Positions 1 to 7,873 of a stretch of 64,000 nucleotides of DNA are shown piece after piece. The position numbers were made by a program, and so were the translations under genes. The stretch is from Billgrantia campisalis (GTDB lineage: Bacteria; Pseudomonadota; Gammaproteobacteria; Pseudomonadales; Halomonadaceae). Each line of letters starts with the position of its first letter. The stretch's first letter is position 1. Below the pieces are notes generated by a model. The model was given only the letters and a program-made list of their open reading frames with translations, did no database searches and was not told where the DNA came from. Where the stretch lies: assembly GCF_022341425.1 (NCBI RefSeq), contig NZ_JABFUC010000007.1, positions 124,001-188,000 of the forward strand, given 5' to 3'.

Positions 1-654
1 ATAGTAGCCGGACAGGGGGTTGTAGCTGCCGTAGGGGTCACGCTGGTAGTTGCGCACGAAGCCGGTCTGCTCGGTCAGCACCTCGCTGTCGGGATGGCGG
101 GCCTGCCAACGCTCCCAGGTGGTCCAGACCACCCGGAACTCCTCCAGCCCGTGCCCTTCCAGCGGGCCATCGATGGCCACGCCCAGGATCTGCGGCCACT
201 CGCTGTCGGTGGCCCGGTCGTACATGATCAGGTTGCTGTTGACCAGCCGGCCCGAGACGCCAAGCTCGGTGCCGCCGCGCTTGAATCCCAGCGCCGTGCC
301 GGTCAACGGGCAGTAGGTGATACTCACCGGCTCGCCGCCCAGCTCATCGTTGACGATCTCGTGCCAGACCAGGATGCGCTGCGGATAGGCTCGCGCCACG
401 CCGTTGTGGTAAACCCCGACCACCCGATCACCGGGGGCCAGGCTCGCCTGGGCGGCAGGCTGGAAGCGCGGTCGGTCGATGGAGGGAATGCCGTCCTTGC
501 CCGGCCCCCCGGCTCGGATCTCGTTGCGAAATTCCTCCAGCGAATAGGCCAGGGGAACCGCAGGGGGGCGCTCGGCAGGAGGCCCTGCCAGCGCGGATGC
601 CAGCGGCGACAGCAGCAGCGTCAGGGCCAACGGCAGGGAGGGCCAGGATGTCAT
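1..654 (-). CDS. DUF3179 domain-containing exported protein (3' end off the window)
   Basis: The reading frame is open from the ATG at 654 to base 1 without a stop, so the C-terminus lies outside the window; 218 residues are visible. The first ~23 residues form a hydrophobic signal-like segment ending near ALAG. The body matches the DUF3179 family: a conserved VWHEIVND stretch, then ITYCPLTGTA with the family cysteine, then a SNLIMYDR and TWERWQARHP region. The family has no established function; it is an exported domain of about 300 residues. The gene faces away from the glycosyltransferase at 863, so the 208-bp gap probably holds two divergent promoters, though I cannot place them. Family assignment is by remembered motifs. 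Confidence 0.8.
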   Translation of the reverse strand, partial: MTSWPSLPLALTLLLSPLASALAGPPAERPPAVPLAYSLEEFRNEIRAGGPGKDGIPSIDRPRFQPAAQASLAPGDRVVGVYHNGVARAYPQRILVWHEIVNDELGGEPVSITYCPLTGTALGFKRGGTELGVSGRLVNSNLIMYDRATDSEWPQILGVAIDGPLEGHGLEEFRVVWTTWERWQARHPDSEVLTEQTGFVRNYQRDPYGSYNPLSGYY

Positions 655-862
655 GGGGGTACCTCCTATCACGCGAATCAACGGCTCGACCACCATGGGG
701 TGATACTGATTGGTCGCTATCCCCCGGCAAGCCTTACGGCGCCTCACGCGAAACAGGATGGAATCTCGCCGCTAAGCGAATCGAGGGACGATCCATCACA
801 ATCAACGTAAGATTGCCCGCGTTAATGCGACGAAACGGCAAAAGCGAATCAGGAGCCCGCTC

Positions 863-1555
863 ATGCCCCCCACCCCGCGACTGAGTATTGTCGTGCCGAC
901 CCTCAACGAGAGCGATACCATTGACGCCCTGATGCATCACCTGCTGGCGCTATGGGGCTGCGGCGTGGAGATCGTGGTCGTCGACGGCGGTAGCCGCGAC
1001 GATACCGTGGCCAGGGCCGCGCCCATTGCCTCGCGCCTCATCCACAGTGAGCCCGGGCGCGCCAGGCAGATGAACGCCGGCGCCCGGGCCAGCCGCGGGG
1101 AACACCTGCTGTTTCTGCACGCCGACACCCGGCTGCCACGCCGCGCCGACCGACTGGTGGCCAGGGCGCTGGCGGGCTCACGCTGCTGGGGGCGCTTCAA
1201 CGTAAGGCTGGAGGGCCGCCACCCGCTGCTGCCGCTGATCGCCTTCGCCATGAATCGCCGCTCGCGGCTGACCGGTATCGCCACCGGCGACCAGGCGCTA
1301 TTCATGACACGTCGGGCGTTCGAGGCGGTCGGTGGCTTTCCCGTGCAGCCGCTGATGGAGGACATCGAGATGTCCAGGCGACTCAAACGCCTCTCTGCCC
1401 CCGCCTGCCTGGGGGCCAGGGTCACCTCCAGCGGCCGCCGCTGGGACCAGGCCGGCGCCTGGGCAACGATCCGGCTGATGTGGCGGCTGCGTTTTCGCTA
1501 CTGGCGCGGCGAGGCGGCCGAGGTCCTGGCCAGGGAGTACCGCCATGTCCGCTGA
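863..1555 (+). CDS. Family 2 glycosyltransferase, TIGR04283 (arsenosugar-type) family
   Basis: A 230-residue GT2 protein. The N-terminus LSIVVPTLNE and the VVDGGSRDDT loop are the nucleotide-sugar binding signature, and LFLHADTRLP carries the DxD-type metal site. A GDQALFMTR segment and a MEDIEMSRRL motif match the TIGR04283 group, named for association with arsenosugar biosynthesis genes but found widely without them. The ATG at 863 is preceded by AGGAG. The stop overlaps the start of the next gene by 11 bp, so the two are translationally coupled. The real substrate is unknown; no arsS radical-SAM gene is visible, although an ArsM-like gene lies far away at 48851. Confidence 0.85.
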   Translation: MPPTPRLSIVVPTLNESDTIDALMHHLLALWGCGVEIVVVDGGSRDDTVARAAPIASRLIHSEPGRARQMNAGARASRGEHLLFLHADTRLPRRADRLVARALAGSRCWGRFNVRLEGRHPLLPLIAFAMNRRSRLTGIATGDQALFMTRRAFEAVGGFPVQPLMEDIEMSRRLKRLSAPACLGARVTSSGRRWDQAGAWATIRLMWRLRFRYWRGEAAEVLAREYRHVR

Positions 1556-2162
1556 GTTCCCGCTGGCGATACTTGCCAAGGCGCCGCTGCCAGGTCGGGT
1601 CAAGACGCGACTGATCCCGGCGCTGGGCGCCGAGGCGGCGGCACGGCTGCATGCCAAGCTGCTGCGTCAGACCCTGGCGGTGGCGACAGCGGCCACCGTG
1701 CCCCATCGCATCACCCTGTGGACGGCGCTGGATCATGCTCACCCGCTGTTTCTCGAACTGGCCAGGCATCTCGGGATTGAGCTATGCGCCCAGCCGGAAG
1801 GCGACCTGGGCCGGCGCATGCACTACGCGCTGGCGGCCATGCCGGAACCGGGACTGGTGATCGGCAGCGACTGCGCCGTGCTGACCCCGGCGCTACTGCG
1901 CCAGTGTCACTCGGCCCTTTCAGAGTCGGACGCCGTCTGCCTACCCGCCGAAGACGGCGGCTATGCGCTGATCGGCGCGCGCCGCCCCGAGTCGGGGCTG
2001 TTCGCCGGCATCGACTGGGGCAGCGAGCGAGTCATGGCCCAGACGAGACACCGCGTCGAAGCGCTGGGCTGGCGGCTCGCCTGCCCGGCGACGGTATGGG
2101 ACGTGGACCGCCCGGAAGACGTCGTTCGCTTGCAAGGCGTTGATGCGGCGGCTGGCGCCTGA
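1545..2162 (+). CDS. TIGR04282 / DUF2064 nucleotidyltransferase-like protein
   Basis: A 205-residue protein of the DUF2064 (TIGR04282) family, which has a GT-A-like nucleotidyltransferase fold. Visible hallmarks are LAILAKAPLPGRVKTRL at the N-terminus, the IGSDCAVLTP motif holding the conserved DC pair, and PAEDGGYALIG further on. The start overlaps the GT2 gene by 11 bp. This gene pair is a common bacterial arrangement and probably acts in one glycosyl-transfer pathway. The biochemical role is not established; 'arsenosugar' is a family label, not a demonstrated function here. Confidence 0.85.
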   Translation: MSAEFPLAILAKAPLPGRVKTRLIPALGAEAAARLHAKLLRQTLAVATAATVPHRITLWTALDHAHPLFLELARHLGIELCAQPEGDLGRRMHYALAAMPEPGLVIGSDCAVLTPALLRQCHSALSESDAVCLPAEDGGYALIGARRPESGLFAGIDWGSERVMAQTRHRVEALGWRLACPATVWDVDRPEDVVRLQGVDAAAGA

Positions 2163-2169
2163 GCCTACC

Positions 2170-2191
2170 TACCATGCGGTGTTATCCACTG
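2170..2191 (+). repeat. 22-bp repeat shared with the ECF sigma promoter region
   Basis: TACCATGC-n-GTGTTA-n-CCACTG occurs here and again at 5473-5494, with only two mismatches in 22 bp. The second copy lies 22 bp before the GTG start of an ECF sigma gene. This copy sits downstream of the DUF2064 stop and points toward the 3' end of the Glu/Ala repeat gene, where no plus-strand gene follows. A GGTGTTA at 2178-2184 is mirrored by TAACACC at 2232-2238. It could be a sigma-dependent promoter or a dispersed repeat. Confidence 0.4.
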
Positions 2192-2294
2192 GTTTGATCA
2201 TGCTTATGGACTCAGTGCGGAGCGCACCGGGTAACACCCGTCGCGCTCCACGCTCATTGGGCCACTTCAGCCAGTTGCCTTGCAGTCACCGGCC

Positions 2295-2672
2295 TTATTG
2301 GGCTTCTGCTTCTGCTTCTGCCTCGGCCTCACCTTCTGCTTCTGCCTCGGCCTCACCTTCCGCTTCTGCCTCGGCCTCACCTTCCGCTTCTGCCTCGGCC
2401 TCACCTTCCGCTTCTGCCTCGGCCTCACCTTCCGCTTCGGCTTCCGCTTCTGCTTCGGCTTCCGCTTCGGCTTCTGCTTCGGCTTCACCTATCGCCTCGG
2501 CTTCACCCTCGGCCTCGGCTTCAGCCATCATGTGGTAGCCACTTTCGGTGGCGACATCCGAATAGATCGCCGTAAGAGCCGAGCCGCCGGCAACCAGTGC
2601 CAAGACGGGGACCGCATAGGCAACGCCCCTGGAAAGGCTATTAAGAAGATTTTGTCGTTTGTCGTCCGGCAT
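2295..2672 (-). CDS. Glu/Ala repeat protein with leader-like N-terminus (copy 1)
   Basis: A 125-residue protein. Residues 1-47 hold a KRQNLLNSLSRGVAYA segment followed by a hydrophobic stretch (VPVLALVAGGSALTA). Residues ~49-125 are almost only Glu, Ala and Gly in EAEAEG-type units. The N-terminus aligns with the repeat protein at 7418-7741: both have a KR-x-x-LL-x-x-LSR motif, then YA-x-P-x-LALVA, then a short linker ending in Ala/Glu repeats. AAGGAGG stands just before the ATG. The antisense frame reads as a Ser/Ala/Pro repeat but has no start context. I do not know a named family. The shared leader and the ligase encoded at 7874-10261 make this a candidate substrate peptide or polyanionic exported protein. 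Confidence 0.7.
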   Translation of the reverse strand: MPDDKRQNLLNSLSRGVAYAVPVLALVAGGSALTAIYSDVATESGYHMMAEAEAEGEAEAIGEAEAEAEAEAEAEAEAEAEGEAEAEAEGEAEAEAEGEAEAEAEGEAEAEAEGEAEAEAEAEAQ

Positions 2673-2712
2673 ATATCCTCCTTGTCGGGAGTATCAGGGG
2701 AGATCGCTCACT

Positions 2713-3144
2713 TCAGGCATTATTGCCCTTGGCCAGCAGATAGAGCGCCATCATCACCAGCGTCACTTGGAACATCATGCCGCCGAGCGGGTGGGACGCA
2801 GTGGCCATGAAGTGCCACTGCCCCCAATGCACCATGAAGATAGCCCCCAGCAGGATCAGGATCATTCCCAGGGCGGCCAGGCGGGTGGCCAGGTCGCCCA
2901 GCTGCGACGCGATCAAACCACCGAGCAGGATCAACAGGCCGGTACCGACCTCACCCAAGGCCACGGCGGCGCCAAGCACCAGGGGGAGTCCCATCACCAT
3001 GGAGAATTCGGCAACACCGCCTCCCATGAATTTATCGATCCCCATGTAGAGAAAGACACTGGCCAGGGCGAAGCGCAGAAACCAGTGGGCGTGCCGCTCG
3101 CCAGGTGCCTGCTGGACGGTGCCTGTGGTTCTGTCTGTGTTCAT
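2713..3144 (-). CDS. DoxX-family membrane protein
   Basis: A 143-residue integral membrane protein with four predicted helices. The FLRFALASVFLYMGIDKF segment is the usual DoxX opening, with the conserved R and the D-K pair; later helices are rich in Leu, Gly and Ala. I start it at the ATG at 3144, which has GGAG eight bases upstream, rather than at an upstream Met that would swallow that ribosome site. DoxX/DoxD-like proteins sit in the membrane and are often linked to quinone or redox processes, but most are uncharacterised. It is followed on the same strand by the Glu/Ala repeat gene 40 bp away; co-transcription is possible. Confidence 0.75.
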   Translation of the reverse strand: MNTDRTTGTVQQAPGERHAHWFLRFALASVFLYMGIDKFMGGGVAEFSMVMGLPLVLGAAVALGEVGTGLLILLGGLIASQLGDLATRLAALGMILILLGAIFMVHWGQWHFMATASHPLGGMMFQVTLVMMALYLLAKGNNA

Positions 3145-3259
3145 GTCGTCATCTCCTTGGCTTGATCTCAACGTATCGGGGTTCGAGTGTCTGTCGAGAT
3201 TGGGTGCGCAACCTTACAAAGGAGGCAGGGGATTTCGATCAACCGCCGGCACCTGCCCC

Positions 3260-5005
3260 TCAGTGGGAACGCTGGCGAGCCAGGCAGTAGCTCACGGCCA
3301 GTACGGCGCCGAAGACCAGGTGAGCGAAGATGGTGATCCAGTTTCTCGCCATCTCGAACCAGGGGAACATGGCGGTAAACAGGTAGAAATTCACCAGGTA
3401 GATCGCCAGCCCGAAGAACAGGCCAGCTCCCAGCGCCTTGATCAGGCCGACCTCCTCGATGAAGGGGGCGATAATCCAAGCATAGACCAGCGACAGAGTG
3501 AAATGTACGACCGCGGCGACCAGCGTCAGGTCGATGGCGAAGCTAGCAGGCGGTGGCAGCACTTCCGGCCCCATGCCGATAGCCGCGATCATTCTGACTG
3601 GTGCCCAGGGGCTCATTCCCTGAAAGAGCCAGACCATGGCCATCTCCAAGAGGATGAAAACGACGCCGGCAATGAAACCGGCAATGGCGGCAAGCCCCCA
3701 GGCGCTCTGCTTCAGGCGCTGCCCCAGGATAGGCGCCAGGCCGCTCATGGCCTCCCCGGGGTCCGAGCTTTCCCTTCCCTCGGGAACGGGAAGCTCTTGG
3801 ACGGGGAAGCGCTTCAAGTAAAACTCCATTAGCAGCGGATGAACCAGGATGCCGAAGGCGACCACGGCGAACACCATCACCAGCAGCTCATCCCGGTAGA
3901 GGTAATCCAGGGGCAGCATCAGGGCCAGCCCCGCCGGTATCGCCCCCCGCAGCCCGCCCAACATCAGGCCATGGCGCCATCCTGGCGGCAGGGCACAGCC
4001 TTGCATACGGAGAAGGGGGCCCGAGGCATAGACCAGTAAGGCACGACTCAGCAAGAGCAATACGATGATCAGTCCGTGAGTCCAGTCGAGGGAAAACACC
4101 TGCAGCGCCATGGCAGCCCCCAGGGCAAAGAAGAGCACGCTTGCTCCCAGGCTGCCCAGGTATTCCCAGAAGTCGTCATACAGCTCTCGCTTGCCTGTCT
4201 CGGCGCTGCGGCGGGAGTGGCTGAAGGCCAGGGCCGCGAACACCACCGCGATAATCCCCGAGGCGTGCAGCAGGCGCTCGCTGAGCAGAAAGCCCGCGAT
4301 GGGCAGGGCGAGGGTCATGGTCAGCCCCGACATACGGTTTTGCTCGCCCCAGTGGCGCACCAGGCGCCCGATCAACCACCCAAGCAAAAGCCCAACCGGC
4401 ACAGCAAGCAGCATGCTGCGAAAGGTTTCGACGGCGATATCCCCCGGCAGGAAGTCGCCGGCCCCGATCACGGCCCCGGCGAGTGCCGTGAACATCACCA
4501 CGGTGATGGCATCGATAAAGATCGACTCACCATCCAGCAGCAGCCTGAGCCGCCTGGGTATTTTGAAGCGGTCCAGCAAATGAGCAACGGAGATGGTATC
4601 GGTGGCAGCAACGGCGGCACCGAACATGAGCCCGTGGAGGTAGGGTAAATCAAACAGCCAGGCGGCAGGCAGACCGATCAGCACCATCGCCATGGGCATG
4701 CCGAGAAGTACCAGTAGCATTACTGGGCAAGCGGCGCGCACCAGAAGCGCGATCGGCAGGTGGCGTCCTTCCGAGAAGGCCAGCACCGGCAGCAGTATGC
4801 CGAATACCACTGCCGGATCGAGACGCACAGACGGAAGCCCGGGGGTTCGCGACGCAGCCAGACCGTAGCCAATGCCCGCCAGAAGCAGCCATGACTCTGC
4901 CGGCAGTACGGTACGCGGCGCATAGTGGCGAATCGCAGACACCAGGAAAAGAAAGCCGCACAGCGCTGCCAGAAGCCGGGTATGGTCGTCGGCGAAGCCT
5001 TCCAT
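3260..5005 (-). CDS. CPA1-type Na+/H+ antiporter with C-terminal membrane extension
   Basis: A 581-residue membrane protein. Residues ~1-400 are a cation:proton antiporter core. The signature residues are in AAVAATDTISVAHLL (Thr-Asp region) and LLDGESIFIDAITVV, and GGLRGAIPAGLALML is the late conserved helix of NhaP proteins. Residues ~435-581 add about four more helices (for example GLAAIAGFIAGVVFILLEMA) not usual for NhaP, which is normally ~400-550 residues with a soluble tail. The ATG at 5005 has GAGGAGG ten bases upstream. It exchanges cytoplasmic Na+ (or K+) for H+, fitting a halophile. The role of the added membrane domain is unknown. Confidence 0.85.
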   Translation of the reverse strand: MEGFADDHTRLLAALCGFLFLVSAIRHYAPRTVLPAESWLLLAGIGYGLAASRTPGLPSVRLDPAVVFGILLPVLAFSEGRHLPIALLVRAACPVMLLVLLGMPMAMVLIGLPAAWLFDLPYLHGLMFGAAVAATDTISVAHLLDRFKIPRRLRLLLDGESIFIDAITVVMFTALAGAVIGAGDFLPGDIAVETFRSMLLAVPVGLLLGWLIGRLVRHWGEQNRMSGLTMTLALPIAGFLLSERLLHASGIIAVVFAALAFSHSRRSAETGKRELYDDFWEYLGSLGASVLFFALGAAMALQVFSLDWTHGLIIVLLLLSRALLVYASGPLLRMQGCALPPGWRHGLMLGGLRGAIPAGLALMLPLDYLYRDELLVMVFAVVAFGILVHPLLMEFYLKRFPVQELPVPEGRESSDPGEAMSGLAPILGQRLKQSAWGLAAIAGFIAGVVFILLEMAMVWLFQGMSPWAPVRMIAAIGMGPEVLPPPASFAIDLTLVAAVVHFTLSLVYAWIIAPFIEEVGLIKALGAGLFFGLAIYLVNFYLFTAMFPWFEMARNWITIFAHLVFGAVLAVSYCLARQRSH

Positions 5006-5516
5006 ACACCACTTCCCTCCTCAAATCGCGTCAGCCTGTATGTGCCTTAGGTGTAGTGGTACTATTCTGGCCAATATTGGAACGATTGGTACGGAACACA
5101 TATCAATGCTTGAGCAGTTCGCTGGGGCGTGTCGCCACTTCAAGGGAAGCGCTGAACAAATTGCCGAGCGAGATGAAGCGCAAGGCGCCCGGAGCACAGG
5201 AAACGGAGCATATGGGGTATATGTGAGGCTTCCGCCGGTCCGACGCTTCGGCACCGCGCAACGCAGCGATTCGCTCGCGCAGGCTTTTGTGCAGTGTTTC
5301 CCAAGGTGACGCCCAACTAAAGGGTAGCCGAGGAGCCCAGCCAAATGAGCCAGAGTGGACGGTAAAAGCCTGCATATGCTGCCGATGCCGATGGTGTCGC
5401 TCCACTCAGAAGGTCGGTCGCCGCCCTCCCGTTAAGAGAGAGTTGATATAGTTGCCAACGCCTAGGCCTATATACCATGCTGTGTTACCCACTGTATCGA
5501 GACAGGATGCCGTACC
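5006..5516. other. 511-bp intergenic region
   Basis: No convincing gene lies here. It contains the promoter side of the antiporter, a MITE-like inverted-repeat element at 5144-5302, and the 22-bp repeat at 5473-5494 before the ECF sigma gene. Short open frames on both strands inside the element read as low-complexity Arg/Ser peptides and lack ribosome sites. Confidence 0.6.
5144..5302. mobile_element. MITE-like element, ~159 bp, imperfect terminal inverted repeats
   Basis: The left end reads GGGAAGCGCTGAACAAA and the right end, read on the other strand, GGGAAACACTGCACAAA: 14 of 17 match. The matching extends inward to a shared GCGAG. Near the middle is a CATATGGGGTATATG palindrome-like core. 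There is no coding capacity. This is the structure of a non-autonomous miniature element or repetitive extragenic sequence. No transposase is present in the window. Confidence 0.5.
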
Positions 5517-6101
5517 GTGACTGAACAAACGCTAGACGACCGCATGCAGCGCCTGTCCGCCGTCCGGCCACGGCTGGTGTCCTTCGCCCGGCTGCACCTG
5601 CGCGACAACGCCCAGGCCGAGGACGCCGTCCAGGATGCGCTGGAAGCCGCCATCGAGAAGGACGCCAGCTTCTCCGGACGCTCGGGCTACGAGACCTGGG
5701 TGTTCGGGATTCTCAAGTACAAGATCCTCGATACCATGCGCGCCCAGAAGCGCCAGGGTAAATGGCAGCCTCTCGAGGACGAGACCGACGACGAGGCCCT
5801 GGACCGTCAGTTCCAGCAGAACGGACGCTGGCGACAAGAGGCACGCCCGGCCAGTTGGGGGGAACCGGAGGCGGCGTTCGAGAACGAGCATTTCTGGCAG
5901 GTGTTCGACGCCTGCATGATCGCCCTGCCCGACAATGTCGCCCGGGTCTTCTCGCTGCGCGAGCTAATGGGACTCTCCACCGAGGAGATCTGCCGCGAAC
6001 TGGAGATCAAGGAGAACAACTGCTGGGTGATCCTGCACCGGGCGCGACTGCGCCTGCGCAGCTGCATCGAACAGGGCTGGCTGAAGGAGACAACCGCATG
6101 A
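5517..6101 (+). CDS. ECF-type RNA polymerase sigma factor
   Basis: A 194-residue sigma-70 family protein with region 2 at residues ~15-75 (AEDAVQDALEAA, then YETWVFGILKYKILDTMR) and region 4 at ~130-185 (STEEICRELEIKENNCWVILHRARLRLR). It starts at a GTG at 5517; there is no better ATG in frame. The N-terminal helix pattern resembles the TIGR02943 group of ECF sigmas, which pair with a tiny cysteine-rich protein, and exactly such a gene follows with an ATGA overlap. The 22-bp repeat at 5473-5494 sits just upstream and is a candidate autoregulated promoter. Targets are unknown. Confidence 0.85.
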   Translation: MTEQTLDDRMQRLSAVRPRLVSFARLHLRDNAQAEDAVQDALEAAIEKDASFSGRSGYETWVFGILKYKILDTMRAQKRQGKWQPLEDETDDEALDRQFQQNGRWRQEARPASWGEPEAAFENEHFWQVFDACMIALPDNVARVFSLRELMGLSTEEICRELEIKENNCWVILHRARLRLRSCIEQGWLKETTA

Positions 6102-6289
6102 TCATGTGTCGACGCGCCACCGAACTGATGTCCCAGCGCCTGGACCGCCAGCTGACCTGGCCGGAGCGGGTATCGCTGCGCTTCCACCTTGCCATGTGCG
6201 GCGCCTGCACCCAGTGCAACCGGCAGTTCGAGCTGCTGCACCGCGCCAAGTACCGCTTCGACCTGGATCGGCAGGACGGCCCGCCGTAG
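6098..6289 (+). CDS. Small zinc-finger anti-sigma factor
   Basis: A 63-residue protein whose ATG overlaps the sigma stop codon (ATGA), so the two are made together. Residues 30-37 form the HLAMCGAC zinc motif (H30, C34, C37) of ZAS-type anti-sigma factors, with an extra Cys at 40 and one at 4. There is no membrane segment, so it is cytosolic. It should bind and hold the ECF sigma until a redox or metal signal disrupts the zinc site. This is inferred from motif and context. Confidence 0.8.
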   Translation: MIMCRRATELMSQRLDRQLTWPERVSLRFHLAMCGACTQCNRQFELLHRAKYRFDLDRQDGPP

Positions 6290-6382
6290 GGAAAGCGCCA
6301 AACATATTTGCTAATAAAGCGTTCATTGACACGGCTAAACTGCCAGACTTTGCCTCTTGGCAGGACGGGGTGTTGGCCAGAT

Positions 6383-6736
6383 TCAGATGAACAGCAGGTC
6401 GCCATAGCTCCAGATCAGGGTGCCGAGGAAGATAGCGAGATAGCAAACGAAGGGAACCGAGCGCCAGAAGCGCGTAATCAGCCGCGCAAGCCACTGCGAA
6501 TGTCCGAACAGGGGGACCTGCCCCGGATCAACACAGCGCATCATATGGGTGCGGTGATACTCCACCGCAAACGAGAACAGCACCATCAGGGCACCGGAGC
6601 GCTGAAACCAGTGTCCTTCCCCGGTAACGAGGCTGGCATAGGCGGAGACGAGCACCGGCCCGACGGCCAGCATCATCAGAACTGCCTCGATGATATGGTC
6701 CCTGGGCGAAGGTATCGCTTGGTCGTTATCTGCCAT
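6383..6736 (-). CDS. Small membrane protein, unknown function
   Basis: A 117-residue protein with about three hydrophobic segments (EAVLMMLAVGPVLVSAYAS, GALMVLFSFAVEYH, FVCYLAIFLGTLIWSYG). I start it at the ATG at 6736, which has GGAGG seven bases upstream; the longer frame runs into the preceding gene. It is the last gene of the minus-strand run that starts with the TTL fusion protein at 10261, with only 25 bp separating it from the DinB-like gene. I recognise no family. Confidence 0.6.
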   Translation of the reverse strand: MADNDQAIPSPRDHIIEAVLMMLAVGPVLVSAYASLVTGEGHWFQRSGALMVLFSFAVEYHRTHMMRCVDPGQVPLFGHSQWLARLITRFWRSVPFVCYLAIFLGTLIWSYGDLLFI

Positions 6737-6761
6737 TGGCGCCCCTCCGCAACCGCCTGTA

Positions 6762-7325
6762 TCATGCCTGCGCCGCCTGCCCCTGCCGCGCCTTGCGCTC
6801 CCAATGGCGCAGCGTCGAGGGGTGAACACCGAAGTCTTCCGGTAACGCGATGTCGAGCTGCTCGGCCAGCAGACCAATGATCGCCATATGATGGACGGTA
6901 TGGCTGGTCAGAAACGCCAGCTCGCGTGCCAGGCTGGTCGATAGCGTCAGGCTGACGCTGGCGCCCTCGGTGGGATAACCCAGCGACAGCGGCGTCGACA
7001 CCGGCTCGGCGATCCGCACCAAGTCGGCTCGAAGCTCGGCGAGTCGTTCAGCCGCCAGGGTCGGTTCGTCCTCGAGTCGCGCATCGCGCTCGCGGGCCTC
7101 GTAATCGAGGCGCCCGACGCCGGCACCGGCCATCAGGGCATCGTAGTGATCGATGATATGGCGCACATGCTTGCCGAGGCTGTGACGCCCCTGGGCACCG
7201 AAGGGCCGCCGGTAGTGCTCCGGCGCCAGCTCGGCGACGAGCTCCCGAAGCTGCGACAATGCCTGGAGGTTCTCCTCGATGAGCGCCTCCCGCTCCGACG
7301 ATGGCATGGCAGTGATCAATGACAT
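6762..7325 (-). CDS. DinB-like four-helix protein
   Basis: A 187-residue protein of the DinB/YfiT-like metal-binding superfamily. The three-histidine pattern is visible: H in GKHVRHIIDHYD (residues ~50-60) and the pair in LTSHTVHHMAIIGLL near the C-terminal third. Such proteins act as thiol-dependent transferases or unknown metalloenzymes. The ATG at 7325 has GGGA eight bases before it; a TTG further up is less likely. It lies 92 bp after the Glu/Ala/Gly repeat gene on the same strand, so it is probably an operon partner of the TTL fusion gene. Its substrate is unknown. Confidence 0.65.
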   Translation of the reverse strand: MSLITAMPSSEREALIEENLQALSQLRELVAELAPEHYRRPFGAQGRHSLGKHVRHIIDHYDALMAGAGVGRLDYEARERDARLEDEPTLAAERLAELRADLVRIAEPVSTPLSLGYPTEGASVSLTLSTSLARELAFLTSHTVHHMAIIGLLAEQLDIALPEDFGVHPSTLRHWERKARQGQAAQA

Positions 7326-7417
7326 GGCGACATTCCCTAGCAAGTTGTCGTTGTGAAAAGGGGAAGCCCACAGCCCTCGGCGAGTCGCCTGGCCGTGGCT
7401 TCCCGTTCGGCTACGGA

Positions 7418-7741
7418 TCAGCCTTCGGCTTCGCCCTCGGCCTCGCCTTCCGCTTCTCCTTCGGCCTCACCTTCCGCTTCTCCTTCGGCCTCGCCTTCCG
7501 CTTCTGCTTCGGCTTCGGCTTCGCCCTCAGGCTTCCCCTCCGCCTCGCCTTCGGCATGGGCTTCGGCCAGCATCAGCGGCGCTTCCTGCCCGCTGGTGTA
7601 GGCCGGCTCCGCGCCGGTCTCGCCGGCAACGGCCTGCATGGCCGCACCGCTGGCCACCAGCGCCAGGGCGGGTGCCGCATAGCCAAGCTGGCGACTGAGC
7701 CGGCTTAGTAGCGAGCGGCGCTTTTCGTCGTGCTCTGTCAT
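7418..7741 (-). CDS. Glu/Ala/Gly repeat protein with leader-like N-terminus (copy 2)
   Basis: A 107-residue protein. Residues 1-45 contain EKRRSLLSRLSRQLGYAAP and a hydrophobic ALALVASGAAMQAV stretch; residues ~60-107 are EGEAEG repeats with a single KPEGE break. The ATG at 7741 has GGAGG seven bases upstream; an upstream in-frame Met is poorer. The N-terminus matches copy 1 at 2295-2672, with the same KR-LL-LSR spacing and Pro-Leu-Ala core. It is encoded 132 bp after the TTL/PqqD-like gene on the same strand. By analogy with RiPP systems, where a PqqD-fold domain binds a leader and an ATP-grasp enzyme modifies the core, it is a plausible substrate. Alternatively it is simply an acidic exported protein. 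Confidence 0.7.
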   Translation of the reverse strand: MTEHDEKRRSLLSRLSRQLGYAAPALALVASGAAMQAVAGETGAEPAYTSGQEAPLMLAEAHAEGEAEGKPEGEAEAEAEAEGEAEGEAEGEAEGEAEGEAEGEAEG

Positions 7742-7873
7742 GTCATGACCTCCATCAGGGTTGTGGCACGGCAGGTACGACCGTTGGCCGACTTGCCGCT
7801 TGCTGCGAAGCGAGCCCGGATGCACCCGCTTCGAAAAGGCGACCCAGTCGAGTGGATCGCCGACTGCTCAGGC

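Noticed and set aside
2300..2530. Tandem repeats as a possible CRISPR or minisatellite array
   Set aside because: Units are in-frame codon repeats of one protein without unique spacers.
2140..2538. Plus-strand Ser/Ala/Pro repeat frame
   Set aside because: It is the antisense of the Glu/Ala repeat gene; the minus frame has the leader and ribosome site.
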